Source: Anaerolineaceae bacterium
GTDB taxonomy: Bacteria; Chloroflexota; Anaerolineae; Aggregatilineales; Phototrophicaceae
NCBI GenBank assembly: GCA_002699585.1
Contig: PABP01000038.1
Coordinates: 620,001-684,000, forward strand
Reading direction: 5' to 3'
DNA length: 64,000 nucleotides
Under the pieces are notes generated by a model. The model was not told the origin of the DNA, made no database searches, and saw only the letters and a list, made by a program, of their open reading frames with translations. A program made the translations under genes and the position numbers. This document shows, in pieces, positions 45,312 to 54,309 of the stretch. Position 1 is the first letter of the stretch. Every line of letters starts with the position of its first letter.

Positions 45312-46649
45312 ATGCGCCGGATCGGTGTCTGGTTTTTGTTAAGCGTGACGGTCTTAGTTTCTGCCTCTTTGGCGTGGGTAACGACCAGCGCCGCACAAGA
45401 TGAAACCCAAACGGACCCTACAGCCAGCGAAGTGATCATTTCCGAAGATACCTGGCAGGAACTACTGGATCGGGTCGAAACAGCTGAGGAGCGCGCCTTT
45501 AACCTGCTAGGCGTGTACGAAGCGATTGGTCAGGCAATTACAGTTGGCAGCTTGTTGGTGACAGTATTAGGTGTGCTGGGTGGTATCGCGGGTGTGTCGC
45601 AGATCGTCAGTGCGCGACGGGAGCTAACTGAAAGCAGCGAGCAGCTCAAAGCGGAAGCGGCGGATTTGCGTAAACAGTTCGACGAAGAAATCCGTATGAA
45701 AGAAGCGCAGCTAGAGACGCTCCGAAAAGAGCTAGAAGAAACTGCCGCCGAGGAACGGCAGGCGACCAGCAACGCTCTGCTAGCCAATGCGCTCATTCCG
45801 TTGGGGGAACGGCAGTACAAAACAGGTGACTATACCGGCGCGATGAATACCTATACGCGTGCGTTGGAACTCGACCAAGCCAACCCGGTGGTGCATCAGC
45901 GGCTGGCTTATGTCTATACACAGATGGGTGAATTGGGCGCGGCAGAAAGTCATTATCAGATTGCCATCGACCAGGAGAAGGAATTCGCCCCGGCCCTGGC
46001 CGGGTTGGGCTTCGTCTATCGGCGTATGGCTGAAAAGCACGAGGAAGGCATCCAACGCGAACGGATGATGCTGAAGGCCGAGGATTTACTTCTACAAGCG
46101 CTGGCGATTTCTCCCAGGTTGGTAGATGACGATGGCGAAAGCTGGTGGGGTGTACTCGGTGGGTTATACAAGCGCAACGGGAGCATCGACAAAGCGATCA
46201 ATGCTTACGAACGCGCCACGGAAATCACGCCGCAGTCGTCATATGGCATGGGCAACCTGGCCTTGCTGTATATGAGCAAAAAAGACCGCACGAAAATGCT
46301 AGAAACTTACAAGCGTGTCGAAACCATCGCCATGAAAGAAGCCGATCAAGAACAGGGCAACTTCTGGGGTTATGCGGACCTGGTCGTATCACAGTTTGCG
46401 CTGGGGAAAATGGAGGCCGCTGAACAATCGCTCAGAGTCGCCATTGCCATTGCACCGCTGGATTCACCCTATATGCTCAGCAGCCTTGCCGATACCCTGC
46501 GCGAACTGTCGGATGTCGTCGAGCCGGACAAACTGCCACCTCTCAAAACAGCCATCGCTTCGCTGGATATGGAACAGCAGCGGCGGCAGGGCGTACCGGC
46601 TTCAGCCGACGTCGATATTGATGTCAATGGCAATACGTCTGACCAATAG
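45312..46649 (+). CDS. Envelope-anchored coiled-coil/TPR protein A of the SLOG cassette
   Basis: 445 residues. A signal-like helix (residues 5-24, ending TSAAQD) and a TM helix at about 72-98 (AIGQAITVGSLLVTVLGVLGGIAGVSQIV) place the segment 30-70 outside. A coiled coil (about 100-150, RRELTESSEQLKAEAADLRKQFDEEIRMKEAQLETLRKELEE) leads to TPR repeats from about 155: ERQYKTGDYTGAMNTYTRALELDQANPVVHQRLAYVYTQMGELGAAESHYQIAI, then AINAYERATEITPQSSYGMGNLALLYM. The TPR part is predicted cytoplasmic. CAGGAG precedes the ATG. It shares architecture with the next gene; 113 bases separate it from the SLOG gene. Confidence 0.82.
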   Translation: MRRIGVWFLLSVTVLVSASLAWVTTSAAQDETQTDPTASEVIISEDTWQELLDRVETAEERAFNLLGVYEAIGQAITVGSLLVTVLGVLGGIAGVSQIVSARRELTESSEQLKAEAADLRKQFDEEIRMKEAQLETLRKELEETAAEERQATSNALLANALIPLGERQYKTGDYTGAMNTYTRALELDQANPVVHQRLAYVYTQMGELGAAESHYQIAIDQEKEFAPALAGLGFVYRRMAEKHEEGIQRERMMLKAEDLLLQALAISPRLVDDDGESWWGVLGGLYKRNGSIDKAINAYERATEITPQSSYGMGNLALLYMSKKDRTKMLETYKRVETIAMKEADQEQGNFWGYADLVVSQFALGKMEAAEQSLRVAIAIAPLDSPYMLSSLADTLRELSDVVEPDKLPPLKTAIASLDMEQQRRQGVPASADVDIDVNGNTSDQ

Positions 46650-46687
46650 CTCATACAAAAAAATCTCTCACAAAGGATCGTGATTTC

Positions 46688-47995
46688 ATGAAACGCCTGT
46701 TGTTGATCGCCGTGTGTGTCTTGCTTGCGATGCCCGTTGTTCATGGCCAGGATGAAACCACACCTGATGTGGACCCGTCGGCGGCTGATGCCATCGCCAC
46801 GATTGAGGCGTTACAAGCGCAGGTCGATACGCTGGCACAACAGGTTCAGCAAGATGCGGAGATCGTCGAAGTTCGTGCCGATAACGCTATGGTCACGTTT
46901 GACTTTCTGGATGCGATCACCAACTTTCTGACGATTGGGGGCATTTTCCTGGCCGGGTTGGGTATCTTCGCCGGGGTGATCTTTACGCAGCGGATGCAGG
47001 CTGCCCAAACGAAGATGGAAGCCTCAGAAGCCGAAGTCGAGCGGCTGCGAGATGAACTACAAGCAGCAACAGCCAAAGCCGAAGAGCAGACAAACCTCAT
47101 CATTGAGCGGCGTAAGCATGTGCAACTGGCGAGTACGCTGCTGTCATTGGCGGAAGATCAACGAGCGACAGGCGATTTATACGGCGCATTAAAGACCTAC
47201 AAGCGTAGTTTGCAGCTTGATGAGCGTAATCCCTTTGCGCTGTACAACATGGGCTACATCTATACGGAACTCAAACGGCTGGATGATGCTGAGGCGCGCC
47301 TGACAGAAGCCCTGGAGATTGATTCGCAGTTCCACCATGCACGGGCCGCTCTGGGATTTGTCTATCGGCGACGTGGTGATAATTATCGTTATGCTGCCCG
47401 CGAGGCACAGGATACAACGACAATCGATAATCTACGCAGCCAATACGAAGCCGAGTATCAGAAAGCCGAGAATCTGCTAACGGAAGCTCTCGAAGAAGTC
47501 AGTACCCTGGTGGATGCCGATGGCGAAGCCTGGGCCGGTTCGCTTGGCGGGCTGCACTTCAGGCGGGGAAACTATAAAGAGGCCATGAAATATTACAAAC
47601 TGGCCGCCGAAGTCACACCCTATTCGTCGTATCCACTAGTAAATATCGGGCGCCTGCACCTGCGGGAAAATAACCCCGAATATATTCACTGCTTCCAGAA
47701 AGTAGCGCGGTTAGCACGGCGTCAGGCGTTGGCAAAGTTGACTAACTACTGGAAATACGGCGATGTCGTCACAGCAGGCTTGATCGTGGATGATGAGAGT
47801 ATCGCTGTTGAAAATGCCCTGAAGTCGCTGGATGAGCTGGTCGAAGTGCTGCCGGATAGCCTGGATGATATTTTGCCAAGGATTGGCAGTGGGTTACTCT
47901 CGGTGGCAGATGATTTGGCTAGCATCGGCCAGGAAACACGGGCGGCGCTCATCCGGGCCTTTGTCGATGAGCACATGCCCGCGTTTGACGCATAA
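46688..47995 (+). CDS. Envelope-anchored coiled-coil/TPR protein B of the SLOG cassette
   Basis: 435 residues. A signal peptide (KRLLLIAVCVLLAMPVVHGQ, 1-21), a short coiled coil (35-62), a TM helix (78-100, FLTIGGIFLAGLGIFAGVIF), a second coiled coil (103-140) and TPR repeats from about 150 (LAEDQRATGDLYGALKTYKRSLQLDERNPFALYNMGYIYTELKRLDDAEARLTEALEID). It matches protein A in layout and in local sequence (FVYRR near equivalent positions; VDDDGESWWGVLGGLYKRNG versus VDADGEAWAGSLGGLHFRRGNY). It is an old tandem duplication. AAAGGAT precedes the ATG. Confidence 0.82.
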   Translation: MKRLLLIAVCVLLAMPVVHGQDETTPDVDPSAADAIATIEALQAQVDTLAQQVQQDAEIVEVRADNAMVTFDFLDAITNFLTIGGIFLAGLGIFAGVIFTQRMQAAQTKMEASEAEVERLRDELQAATAKAEEQTNLIIERRKHVQLASTLLSLAEDQRATGDLYGALKTYKRSLQLDERNPFALYNMGYIYTELKRLDDAEARLTEALEIDSQFHHARAALGFVYRRRGDNYRYAAREAQDTTTIDNLRSQYEAEYQKAENLLTEALEEVSTLVDADGEAWAGSLGGLHFRRGNYKEAMKYYKLAAEVTPYSSYPLVNIGRLHLRENNPEYIHCFQKVARLARRQALAKLTNYWKYGDVVTAGLIVDDESIAVENALKSLDELVEVLPDSLDDILPRIGSGLLSVADDLASIGQETRAALIRAFVDEHMPAFDA

Positions 47996-48010
47996 CGCCC
48001 CTTAAAACAC

Positions 48011-48034
48011 AAAAGGGCACGACACGTCGTGCCC
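48011..48034 (-). terminator. Palindromic terminator after the M32 carboxypeptidase gene
   Basis: Stem GGGCACGAC / GTCGTGCCC with a two-base centre. On the minus strand TTTTGTGTTTT follows, 24 bases past the stop codon. It also belongs to the TGCCC(C)TACGA palindrome family. Confidence 0.6.
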
Positions 48035-48057
48035 CTACGATGTTTGACTAAACGGAA

Positions 48058-49557
48058 TTACAGACCGTAAACACCATTAAATTTATCAGTCAGATAGGCG
48101 ATGTAGCTATCGGACTGAATGTCTTCGCCTGTCACGCGGCGTGTGAGTTCTGTGCCTGTGAATTTGCGCCCATGCTGGTGAATATTTGTATTGAGCCAGG
48201 TGAGCAAGGTATCAAACTTACCCTGGGCGATTTCATCCGGGATGCTGGGGTGATCTTTGAGGACCTGGTTGTAATACTGCACTGAAAGCAAGTTCCCCAG
48301 CGCGTAAGTCGCAAAGTAACCAAACAACCCGGCAGACCAGTGAATATCCTGCAAGACGCCATTGGCATCATCAGGTGGGGTGAGGCCAAAGAAAGCATTA
48401 AAACGGTCGTTCCAGGCATCGCGGACATCGGCCACTTTGACAGCCCCGGTCAACAATTCCTGTTCCAGCTCAAAGCGCAGAATGATATGCAGGTTATAGG
48501 TCGCTTCGTCGGCTTCTACACGGATGAAGCTGCGCTCCACCTTATTGATGGCCTTGTAGAAGTCATCAAGCGTAACCTGGCCCAGCTGCGGGAAGGCATC
48601 TTTGAGCTTAGGCATCGCCCAGGACCAGAAGCCCTTGCTGCGCCCGACGATATTTTCCCACATACGGGACTGCGACTCATGGACGCCAAGGCTAGTTCCA
48701 CCAGCGAGCGGCGTGCCTTCCAGGTTCTGGCCAATGCCCTGCTCGTACATGCCATGCCCAGCTTCATGCATCATGCCGAAAAGTGCCGGGTTGAGCCAAT
48801 TGTCGTTGAAGCGGGTGGTGATGCGCACATCATTGACGCTGAAATTGGTGCAAAACGGATGCACAGCTTCCGCCTGACCGCCACGCTCGAAGTCAAATCC
48901 GAAAGATTTCACAGCCCACAAGGCAAATTCGCGCTGGGTATCGCGATCAAAATTGAGTTTGAGCATGCTGTCATCGACCTGTTGGGCATCGCCAACCTGG
49001 GCAATCAGATCCACCAATTTGGGACGATGGGCATCAAAGATCGATTTGACTTGAGCAGTCGTCATGCCGCGCTCGTACTGGCTAAGCAAAGCGTCATAAG
49101 GATGTTCGTCATAACCGAGCAGATCGGCCTGTTCTTGCATCATACCGATGATGCGCTCAAGAGCGGGTAGAAAAGCCTGGAAATCGCTGTTTTCACGGGC
49201 TTTGGCCCAGGTCTTCTGGCCAAGGGAGGTTTCCTCTGCCATGCGCGCGACAAACGAGGATGGCAACTTGGTCGCCAGATCATAATCCTGCTGGACGACG
49301 CGCACCATGCTGGCCTCGTCGCTGTCATAATCGGCCCCACTGATTTCTTCGGCAGCCGCGCCGAGCAAGTCATTGGTCTGGCTGCTGGTGAACATTTCGT
49401 GGCCGAGTTTAGAGAGGGTCGCCAATTGCTGGGCACGGGCGGCTGAACCACCGGGCGGCATGGACGTTTCCTGATCGTATGCCAGGAGCGAAATAGCGTT
49501 GTTGATGTTAGTAATTTCCTTGAGGTGCGCCAACAGCGCGTCGTAATTTGCACCCAT
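48058..49557 (-). CDS. Carboxypeptidase Taq (peptidase family M32)
   Basis: 499 residues, the family's usual length. The zinc motif HEAGH lies in FGMMHEAGHGMYEQGI near residue 265, followed by the Glu of GVHESQSRMWENIVGRSKGFW. Other family motifs: DEHPYDALLSQYERGMT, VHPFCTNFSVNDVRITTRFND and ELEQELLTGAVKVADVRDAWND. M32 enzymes are cytoplasmic metallocarboxypeptidases of broad specificity. AAGGAAA precedes the ATG. Confidence 0.95.
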   Translation of the reverse strand: MGANYDALLAHLKEITNINNAISLLAYDQETSMPPGGSAARAQQLATLSKLGHEMFTSSQTNDLLGAAAEEISGADYDSDEASMVRVVQQDYDLATKLPSSFVARMAEETSLGQKTWAKARENSDFQAFLPALERIIGMMQEQADLLGYDEHPYDALLSQYERGMTTAQVKSIFDAHRPKLVDLIAQVGDAQQVDDSMLKLNFDRDTQREFALWAVKSFGFDFERGGQAEAVHPFCTNFSVNDVRITTRFNDNWLNPALFGMMHEAGHGMYEQGIGQNLEGTPLAGGTSLGVHESQSRMWENIVGRSKGFWSWAMPKLKDAFPQLGQVTLDDFYKAINKVERSFIRVEADEATYNLHIILRFELEQELLTGAVKVADVRDAWNDRFNAFFGLTPPDDANGVLQDIHWSAGLFGYFATYALGNLLSVQYYNQVLKDHPSIPDEIAQGKFDTLLTWLNTNIHQHGRKFTGTELTRRVTGEDIQSDSYIAYLTDKFNGVYGL

Positions 49558-49645
49558 TTGAATTTCCTTAAATGTTTGATTTCATACGATTGTCACATTA
49601 TAGCCGACTTAGGCCGGGTTGCCTACGCACGATCATTAGTGTAGC

Positions 49646-50542
49646 TCAGGTGGCTGGCTGGCTTCGCCGCCCCTTCAGTTGAACGAGCATCACCCCGACT
49701 GCCGCAATAAGCATGCCAATAATTTCCTGAAGGCTGAGACTATCGCCTAAGAAGATCCATGCCAGTATACCAATTTGTATGAGCATCGTGCTGTTAATCA
49801 GGCTAGATTCAACCGCCGTCAACGTGCGCAGGGTATGGTTCCACAGGGTAAAGGCAAAGGCCGTATTGACGAGTGCCAGCCAGCCTATAATCAGCAGGCT
49901 ATTCAAATCCAGAATCGGTAGACCCTGCACAGCGAGGCCGCCAAACAAGAGCGTTAAGGCACCGATCCCCATGCTGACGGTTGTCGTGAGCAAGGCAGAC
50001 AATTTCGTACTGCGGTTGATATACCGTCCCAGCACAGCGGCTAATGCATTAGCCACAATCTGAAATGCTGTGATGCCAATACCCAGCCACTGGTCGGGCG
50101 AAAAGGCGACCGGATAAAAATAGAGGACGACGCCAACCAGGAAAATAAGCAGGCCCACAATTTGTGCGCGCGTCGGGGACTCTGATAGCCAGAATACGCC
50201 CATGACCAGCACAACGACCGACGAAAAATTCAGCAGAAGGCTGTGAGTTGCGGCAGGCAAGTACTGCAAGGCCAGGAACTGCGACCCCTGGGTCAGGGTA
50301 TACATGGCCAAGCCCAACCCAGCCAGCAGCAGCCAATCGGCACGGGTCAACTGGCGAATCGATTGCTTGCGTGATTGCCTAATCGCAAAAGGTAACAAGA
50401 TGATGAAAGCGACGGTATAGCGCAAGCCAGCAAACGTCAGGGCGGGGATGGTTTCCAGTCCGACGATAATTAGTATGACGGATGTCGACCAGAGAAAAGT
50501 GACGAGTAGAGCCTGCAAAATCGCTTTGAAGTGCGCGGACAT
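49646..50542 (-). CDS. EamA/DMT-family transporter
   Basis: 298 residues with about ten TM helices arranged as two EamA halves of five. The first half carries SVILIIVGLETIPALTFAGLRYTVAFIILLPFAI and LLLAGLGLAMYTLTQGSQFLALQYLPAATHSLLLNFSSVVVLVMGVFWLSESPTRAQIVGLLIFLVGVVLYF; the second repeats it (ALTLLFGGLAVQG, WLALVNTAFAFTLWNHTLRTLTAVESSLINSTMLIQIGILAWIFLGDSLSLQEIIGMLIAAVGVMLVQ). Exporter of metabolites; substrate unknown. AAAGGC precedes the ATG. Confidence 0.92.
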   Translation of the reverse strand: MSAHFKAILQALLVTFLWSTSVILIIVGLETIPALTFAGLRYTVAFIILLPFAIRQSRKQSIRQLTRADWLLLAGLGLAMYTLTQGSQFLALQYLPAATHSLLLNFSSVVVLVMGVFWLSESPTRAQIVGLLIFLVGVVLYFYPVAFSPDQWLGIGITAFQIVANALAAVLGRYINRSTKLSALLTTTVSMGIGALTLLFGGLAVQGLPILDLNSLLIIGWLALVNTAFAFTLWNHTLRTLTAVESSLINSTMLIQIGILAWIFLGDSLSLQEIIGMLIAAVGVMLVQLKGRRSQPAT

Positions 50543-50800
50543 AATCAGCCTTTTGAGTTGGAAACGGGTAGGAATGCAAAAATCATTCCAACCGCACTCC
50601 TCAAGGCTTTTAGTCCGTAAGATGCAGACCGCTGTTTGCGGTATTTCGCAGCGCTCGGTCCAGACCTGGCTGCAAAATGCCAGCGGAACCCTAGCTACCT
50701 CTGTAGGTTAGATGTCACGATTTTAGCCAAGATCACGTTACCGTGCCATGTTTAAGTCCGCGATCTCGTTGGATTGAATGGACTGGCTCGGAGTGTGTAT

Positions 50801-53263
50801 TTAGTTGGTCAACTGAGCCTGGCGCTGGAACAAGCGATAGAAACGCTTGAGCAGATAGCGATATTTGTTGCCATGTGCAACGAGCACAATCGACAGGCAG
50901 AACAACGCCGTAATCAGGATGATGATTTGCCAGTCGTGCTGCCAGGTGAACTGCTTGAACTCAAATAATCCAGGCAACGCATACATCGGCAGAATAGTGA
51001 GCGTCGTGAAGACGATCATCATCAGGACGATGCGCCAGTTCTCGCGGAAGGTATGGGGATGGTAGAAATCGACCCCCTGGATCGTGAGGACGATCAGGGC
51101 GCCGAAGAAGCACAAGAACAGCGTAATGGCGCTGCGCACGGCGATGACATCACCGTCTGTGCCGAAGTAAACCGCAAAATAGAGTATGGCTAATAGGACC
51201 GACCCTATGAAGCCTACTGTGATGATGTAGTCCAGCACGTCATCGCGGAAATTCTTCATGTATTTAGGGCGCAAAATGCCGAAAGCGACCATCGTCGCGG
51301 GCATGTTAACTGTGCCGAACGTGCTCCAACTGATCTGGATGGGCGTAATCGGGAACGGGAGCGCCATAAAGCCGATGAACAGGAACAGGGCCACGTTGTA
51401 AAAATTCTTGACCAGGAACATCTTCATGGTGCCGAAGATCGTTTGCGTGGTCTCTTTGCCTTCGGTAAAGGCGTGCGGCAAGGTGGACATGGCGTTATTC
51501 AACAGCACAATGTCAGCGACATCCTTGCTGATTTGTGTGCCATCGTTCATCACAATCGCCAGTTGGGCCTGTTTGAGGGCGGGTACATCGTTGACACCAT
51601 CACCGACCATCGCCACGTATTGGCCCTGGGCCTGTAACGCTTTGACGATGCGACGCTTGGTATCCGGCTCTACGCGCCCGAACACCTCGGCTTCCATGAC
51701 GACACTTTGCAATTCGCTATCCGCCATGTCATCCAATTGGGCGCCAGTATAGGCTTTATCCGCATCCATACCGGATTCGCGGGCAACAGCCTGCACGGTT
51801 TCAATGCTATCGCCACTGATGACTTTCAGGCGCAGGTCTTCCTGTCGGAAGGCATTGAGCGTTTCTTGAATATCGCTGCGAATCTGATCGCTGAGAACAA
51901 CAAGGGCAATCGGGTTGCACTGCTGGGAAATCTGCTCCTGAGTGTTGTCAATTTCACCTTCCACACGGGCGAAAGCCAGCACACGCAGGCCCTGTAGCGC
52001 CAATTTGGTCGCACGACTGACAACGCTGTCGTCGCTGCTGCGCTGCGGCAGAATACGTTCCGGCGCGCCCATGACGTAGGTCGCATCATCAAAGGCAACC
52101 GCACCCCATTTGCGCGTGGAATTAAAGGGGATTTCCTTGACTTTTTGCTTGAGTTCGCCATTGCTGGCTAAATGGTCATCAACGTATTGCTGGACCGCCC
52201 CTGCCGTTCGGTTGAGGTGGGCGAGGTTATGCAGATACTGCCAGAGATAGCGTGTGATGTCATCCTGCGGCGAGCCATCCAGCGAAATAATCTGATCGAC
52301 CGCCAGTTTGTTAAGCGTGAGCGTGCCGGTTTTGTCGAAGCACAGCACAGTCGCATTGGCCAAAGATTCAACGGCATTCACGCGCTGGATGAGCGTTTCG
52401 TACTGACGCGTGATCTTGATCGCACCAATTGTCAGCGAAAGAATAGCAACCAGGACCAGGCCCTGCGGCACCAAACTGGTAACAAACACCACCGCATTAC
52501 GAATGGAATCGAGGAAGCTCAGGTTTTGCAGATACGCCGATACAAAAAGCATCGGCACAAAGACGAACATCACCAGCACGGTGATTTCCACAACGATGTC
52601 GATGTAGGTCTGGGTAGGCGTTTTGACGCGCGTATACTGCTTAGCAATGTCACTCAGTTTGTTGATGTTGCTGTCTTTTCCGACACGGGTGGCACGCATC
52701 AGGCCGGTGCCAGCAATACAGAATGAGCCAGAAAATACTTCAGAATCCAGATTCTTAAAGACAGCGTCGCTCTCACCCGTAAGCAGCGATTCATCGATTT
52801 CCAGTGAATCAGCTTTGACAATGACGCCATCGACCACGATTTTGTCGCCGGGTGCGATAGCGATAATGTCGTCGACCACGACTTCACGCATGGAGATGAC
52901 ATCGCGCTCACCATTGCGAATCACTGTAACCTGTTGCTCACTCATAGTCGCCAGCTGATCTAGCTTGCGCTTGGCATTAATCTCCTGAATCATGCCGAGG
53001 AAGGTATTGGTCACGACGCTGAAGCCCGCAAAAAAGGCAGTCGCATAATCGCCAAGTGCGATGACGATGACCAGCAGTGTCCCCAGCACGATGTTAAACA
53101 GGTTGAGCAAATTATCGCGCACGATATCCCAGTAGGTGCGGCTGACGCGGGCCTTATAATCATTGGTCTGGCCGCGTTCTATGCGCGTTTTAATTTCGGA
53201 CTGGCTAAGGCCCTTGATGGTGGTCTGGGATGTTGGGGGCGGAGTCAGAACAGATTGGGTCAT
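50801..53263 (-). CDS. P-type cation-transporting ATPase (HAD-IC type)
   Basis: 820 residues with about ten TM helices. The phosphorylated Asp310 is in CFDKTGTLTLN, the actuator TGES at 162-165, the hinge GDGVNDVPALKQAQLAIVMNDGTQ, and the M4 motif PQGL (266-269) in place of the usual PEGL. The ion may be Ca or another divalent cation, but the ligand-binding residues of M5/M6 cannot be assigned by eye. It resembles the family that includes mycobacterial CtpE, with low certainty. No partner gene adjoins. The ribosome binding site is weak. Confidence 0.9.
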   Translation of the reverse strand: MTQSVLTPPPTSQTTIKGLSQSEIKTRIERGQTNDYKARVSRTYWDIVRDNLLNLFNIVLGTLLVIVIALGDYATAFFAGFSVVTNTFLGMIQEINAKRKLDQLATMSEQQVTVIRNGERDVISMREVVVDDIIAIAPGDKIVVDGVIVKADSLEIDESLLTGESDAVFKNLDSEVFSGSFCIAGTGLMRATRVGKDSNINKLSDIAKQYTRVKTPTQTYIDIVVEITVLVMFVFVPMLFVSAYLQNLSFLDSIRNAVVFVTSLVPQGLVLVAILSLTIGAIKITRQYETLIQRVNAVESLANATVLCFDKTGTLTLNKLAVDQIISLDGSPQDDITRYLWQYLHNLAHLNRTAGAVQQYVDDHLASNGELKQKVKEIPFNSTRKWGAVAFDDATYVMGAPERILPQRSSDDSVVSRATKLALQGLRVLAFARVEGEIDNTQEQISQQCNPIALVVLSDQIRSDIQETLNAFRQEDLRLKVISGDSIETVQAVARESGMDADKAYTGAQLDDMADSELQSVVMEAEVFGRVEPDTKRRIVKALQAQGQYVAMVGDGVNDVPALKQAQLAIVMNDGTQISKDVADIVLLNNAMSTLPHAFTEGKETTQTIFGTMKMFLVKNFYNVALFLFIGFMALPFPITPIQISWSTFGTVNMPATMVAFGILRPKYMKNFRDDVLDYIITVGFIGSVLLAILYFAVYFGTDGDVIAVRSAITLFLCFFGALIVLTIQGVDFYHPHTFRENWRIVLMMIVFTTLTILPMYALPGLFEFKQFTWQHDWQIIILITALFCLSIVLVAHGNKYRYLLKRFYRLFQRQAQLTN

Positions 53264-53550
53264 ACCGTTTCGATCTATGCTTATGTGTCGCTTGCTGAGA
53301 GACGTCTTTATTTGCAGGCGTTAGTATACCAGTGAACGAGTTCGCTTGCTGCCATAAAATATGAAGCAGGCAATGGAAGCTCATTAGATATTACGTGAAA
53401 TGCGCAGAAACGTTTTAGTCGTAGGCACATCGGGATTTGGGAATAAGCTATGTTTAGGATTGGGCATTGGCAAGCGGATGACTTGTCGATGATACTTGGC
53501 AGTATATTCGTTTGCAGTCTGTTCGTTTAATGTGGATGATCTAGCAATCT

Positions 53551-54216
53551 ATGGATATTCGATTTCGCTTATTCATCATTGGTCTCATGGGCGTGCTGAT
53601 CGCCGCCGTATGGACGTTCCCTCAATGGTATCCGATTATCAACGAGGAGACTATTGCTGAGAGCTTCCCTGGGCTGGCGATTGAGGCCCAAACCAGCTTC
53701 CTGGCGCTGCCACAGCGCTTGCAGAATGCCTTCTTGTTGATGCATGACGGCGACGAAGACCTCGAACTAACGCCACAACCCGACCTTTCGCTGGCACTGG
53801 TGGAAGCACGCCTGCTGGAAGACGATATCGTTTCCGAGCAATCGCTGAGTGGGCCACTGGAGCCACCCAGCCAGACAATCGTACGCAGCGGTGAGTTCAT
53901 CAGCATGGATGATCTGCGGCAGGCGGAGGGTGAAGTCACAGTATACCAACGCACGGACCTGTCGCGCGTTTTGGTATTTGGCGAAGACTTCCAGTCGATG
54001 CGCGCCCCGGAAGTACACGTCATCTTGACAAATAACCCCGACCCAATGGACGAAGCGGGTGTCGGCTTGAATTATATTGACCTGGGGCCACTCAAGGGCA
54101 ATATTGGCTGGCAAAGTTATGAAGTGCCGCAGGATGTAGAATTCAACCAGTTCCCGATACTGGTACTGTATTCGGTGCCCTATGACTATGTCGTCAGCAC
54201 GGCGACGCTACGTTAG
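53551..54216 (+). CDS. Membrane-anchored DM13-domain protein
   Basis: 221 residues. One N-terminal TM helix (about 6-26) and an extracytoplasmic linker of about 85 residues precede a DM13 domain (about 112-221): IVRSGEFISMDDLRQAEGEVTVYQRTDLSRVLVFGEDFQSMRAPEVHVILTN and the end VEFNQFPILVLYSVPYDYVVSTATLR. DM13 domains usually carry a conserved Cys in a WCxxF pattern near the end and may bind cytochrome-like or redox partners; here that site reads YSVPY. Start weak. The domain assignment is by pattern. Confidence 0.75.
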   Translation: MDIRFRLFIIGLMGVLIAAVWTFPQWYPIINEETIAESFPGLAIEAQTSFLALPQRLQNAFLLMHDGDEDLELTPQPDLSLALVEARLLEDDIVSEQSLSGPLEPPSQTIVRSGEFISMDDLRQAEGEVTVYQRTDLSRVLVFGEDFQSMRAPEVHVILTNNPDPMDEAGVGLNYIDLGPLKGNIGWQSYEVPQDVEFNQFPILVLYSVPYDYVVSTATLR

Positions 54217-54229
54217 CAAAAATGACCCT

Positions 54230-54255
54230 GGGCAAGTCGTTTCTTGCCCCTACGA
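54230..54255 (+). repeat. Palindrome of the TGCCC(C)TACGA family
   Basis: Stem GGGCAAG / CTTGCCC with a six-base loop, followed by CTACGA. It starts 13 bases past the stop of the DM13 gene. Related copies lie at 48015 and 61635. Confidence 0.6.
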
Positions 54256-54309
54256 CATGCGCTCTCTAGTTGCGTAACGAACTCGTTAACTCACATGGGT
54301 CAACAGAAT

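Noticed and set aside
48340-49170. Plus-strand frame of 276 codons
   Set aside because: Antisense to the M32 carboxypeptidase gene.
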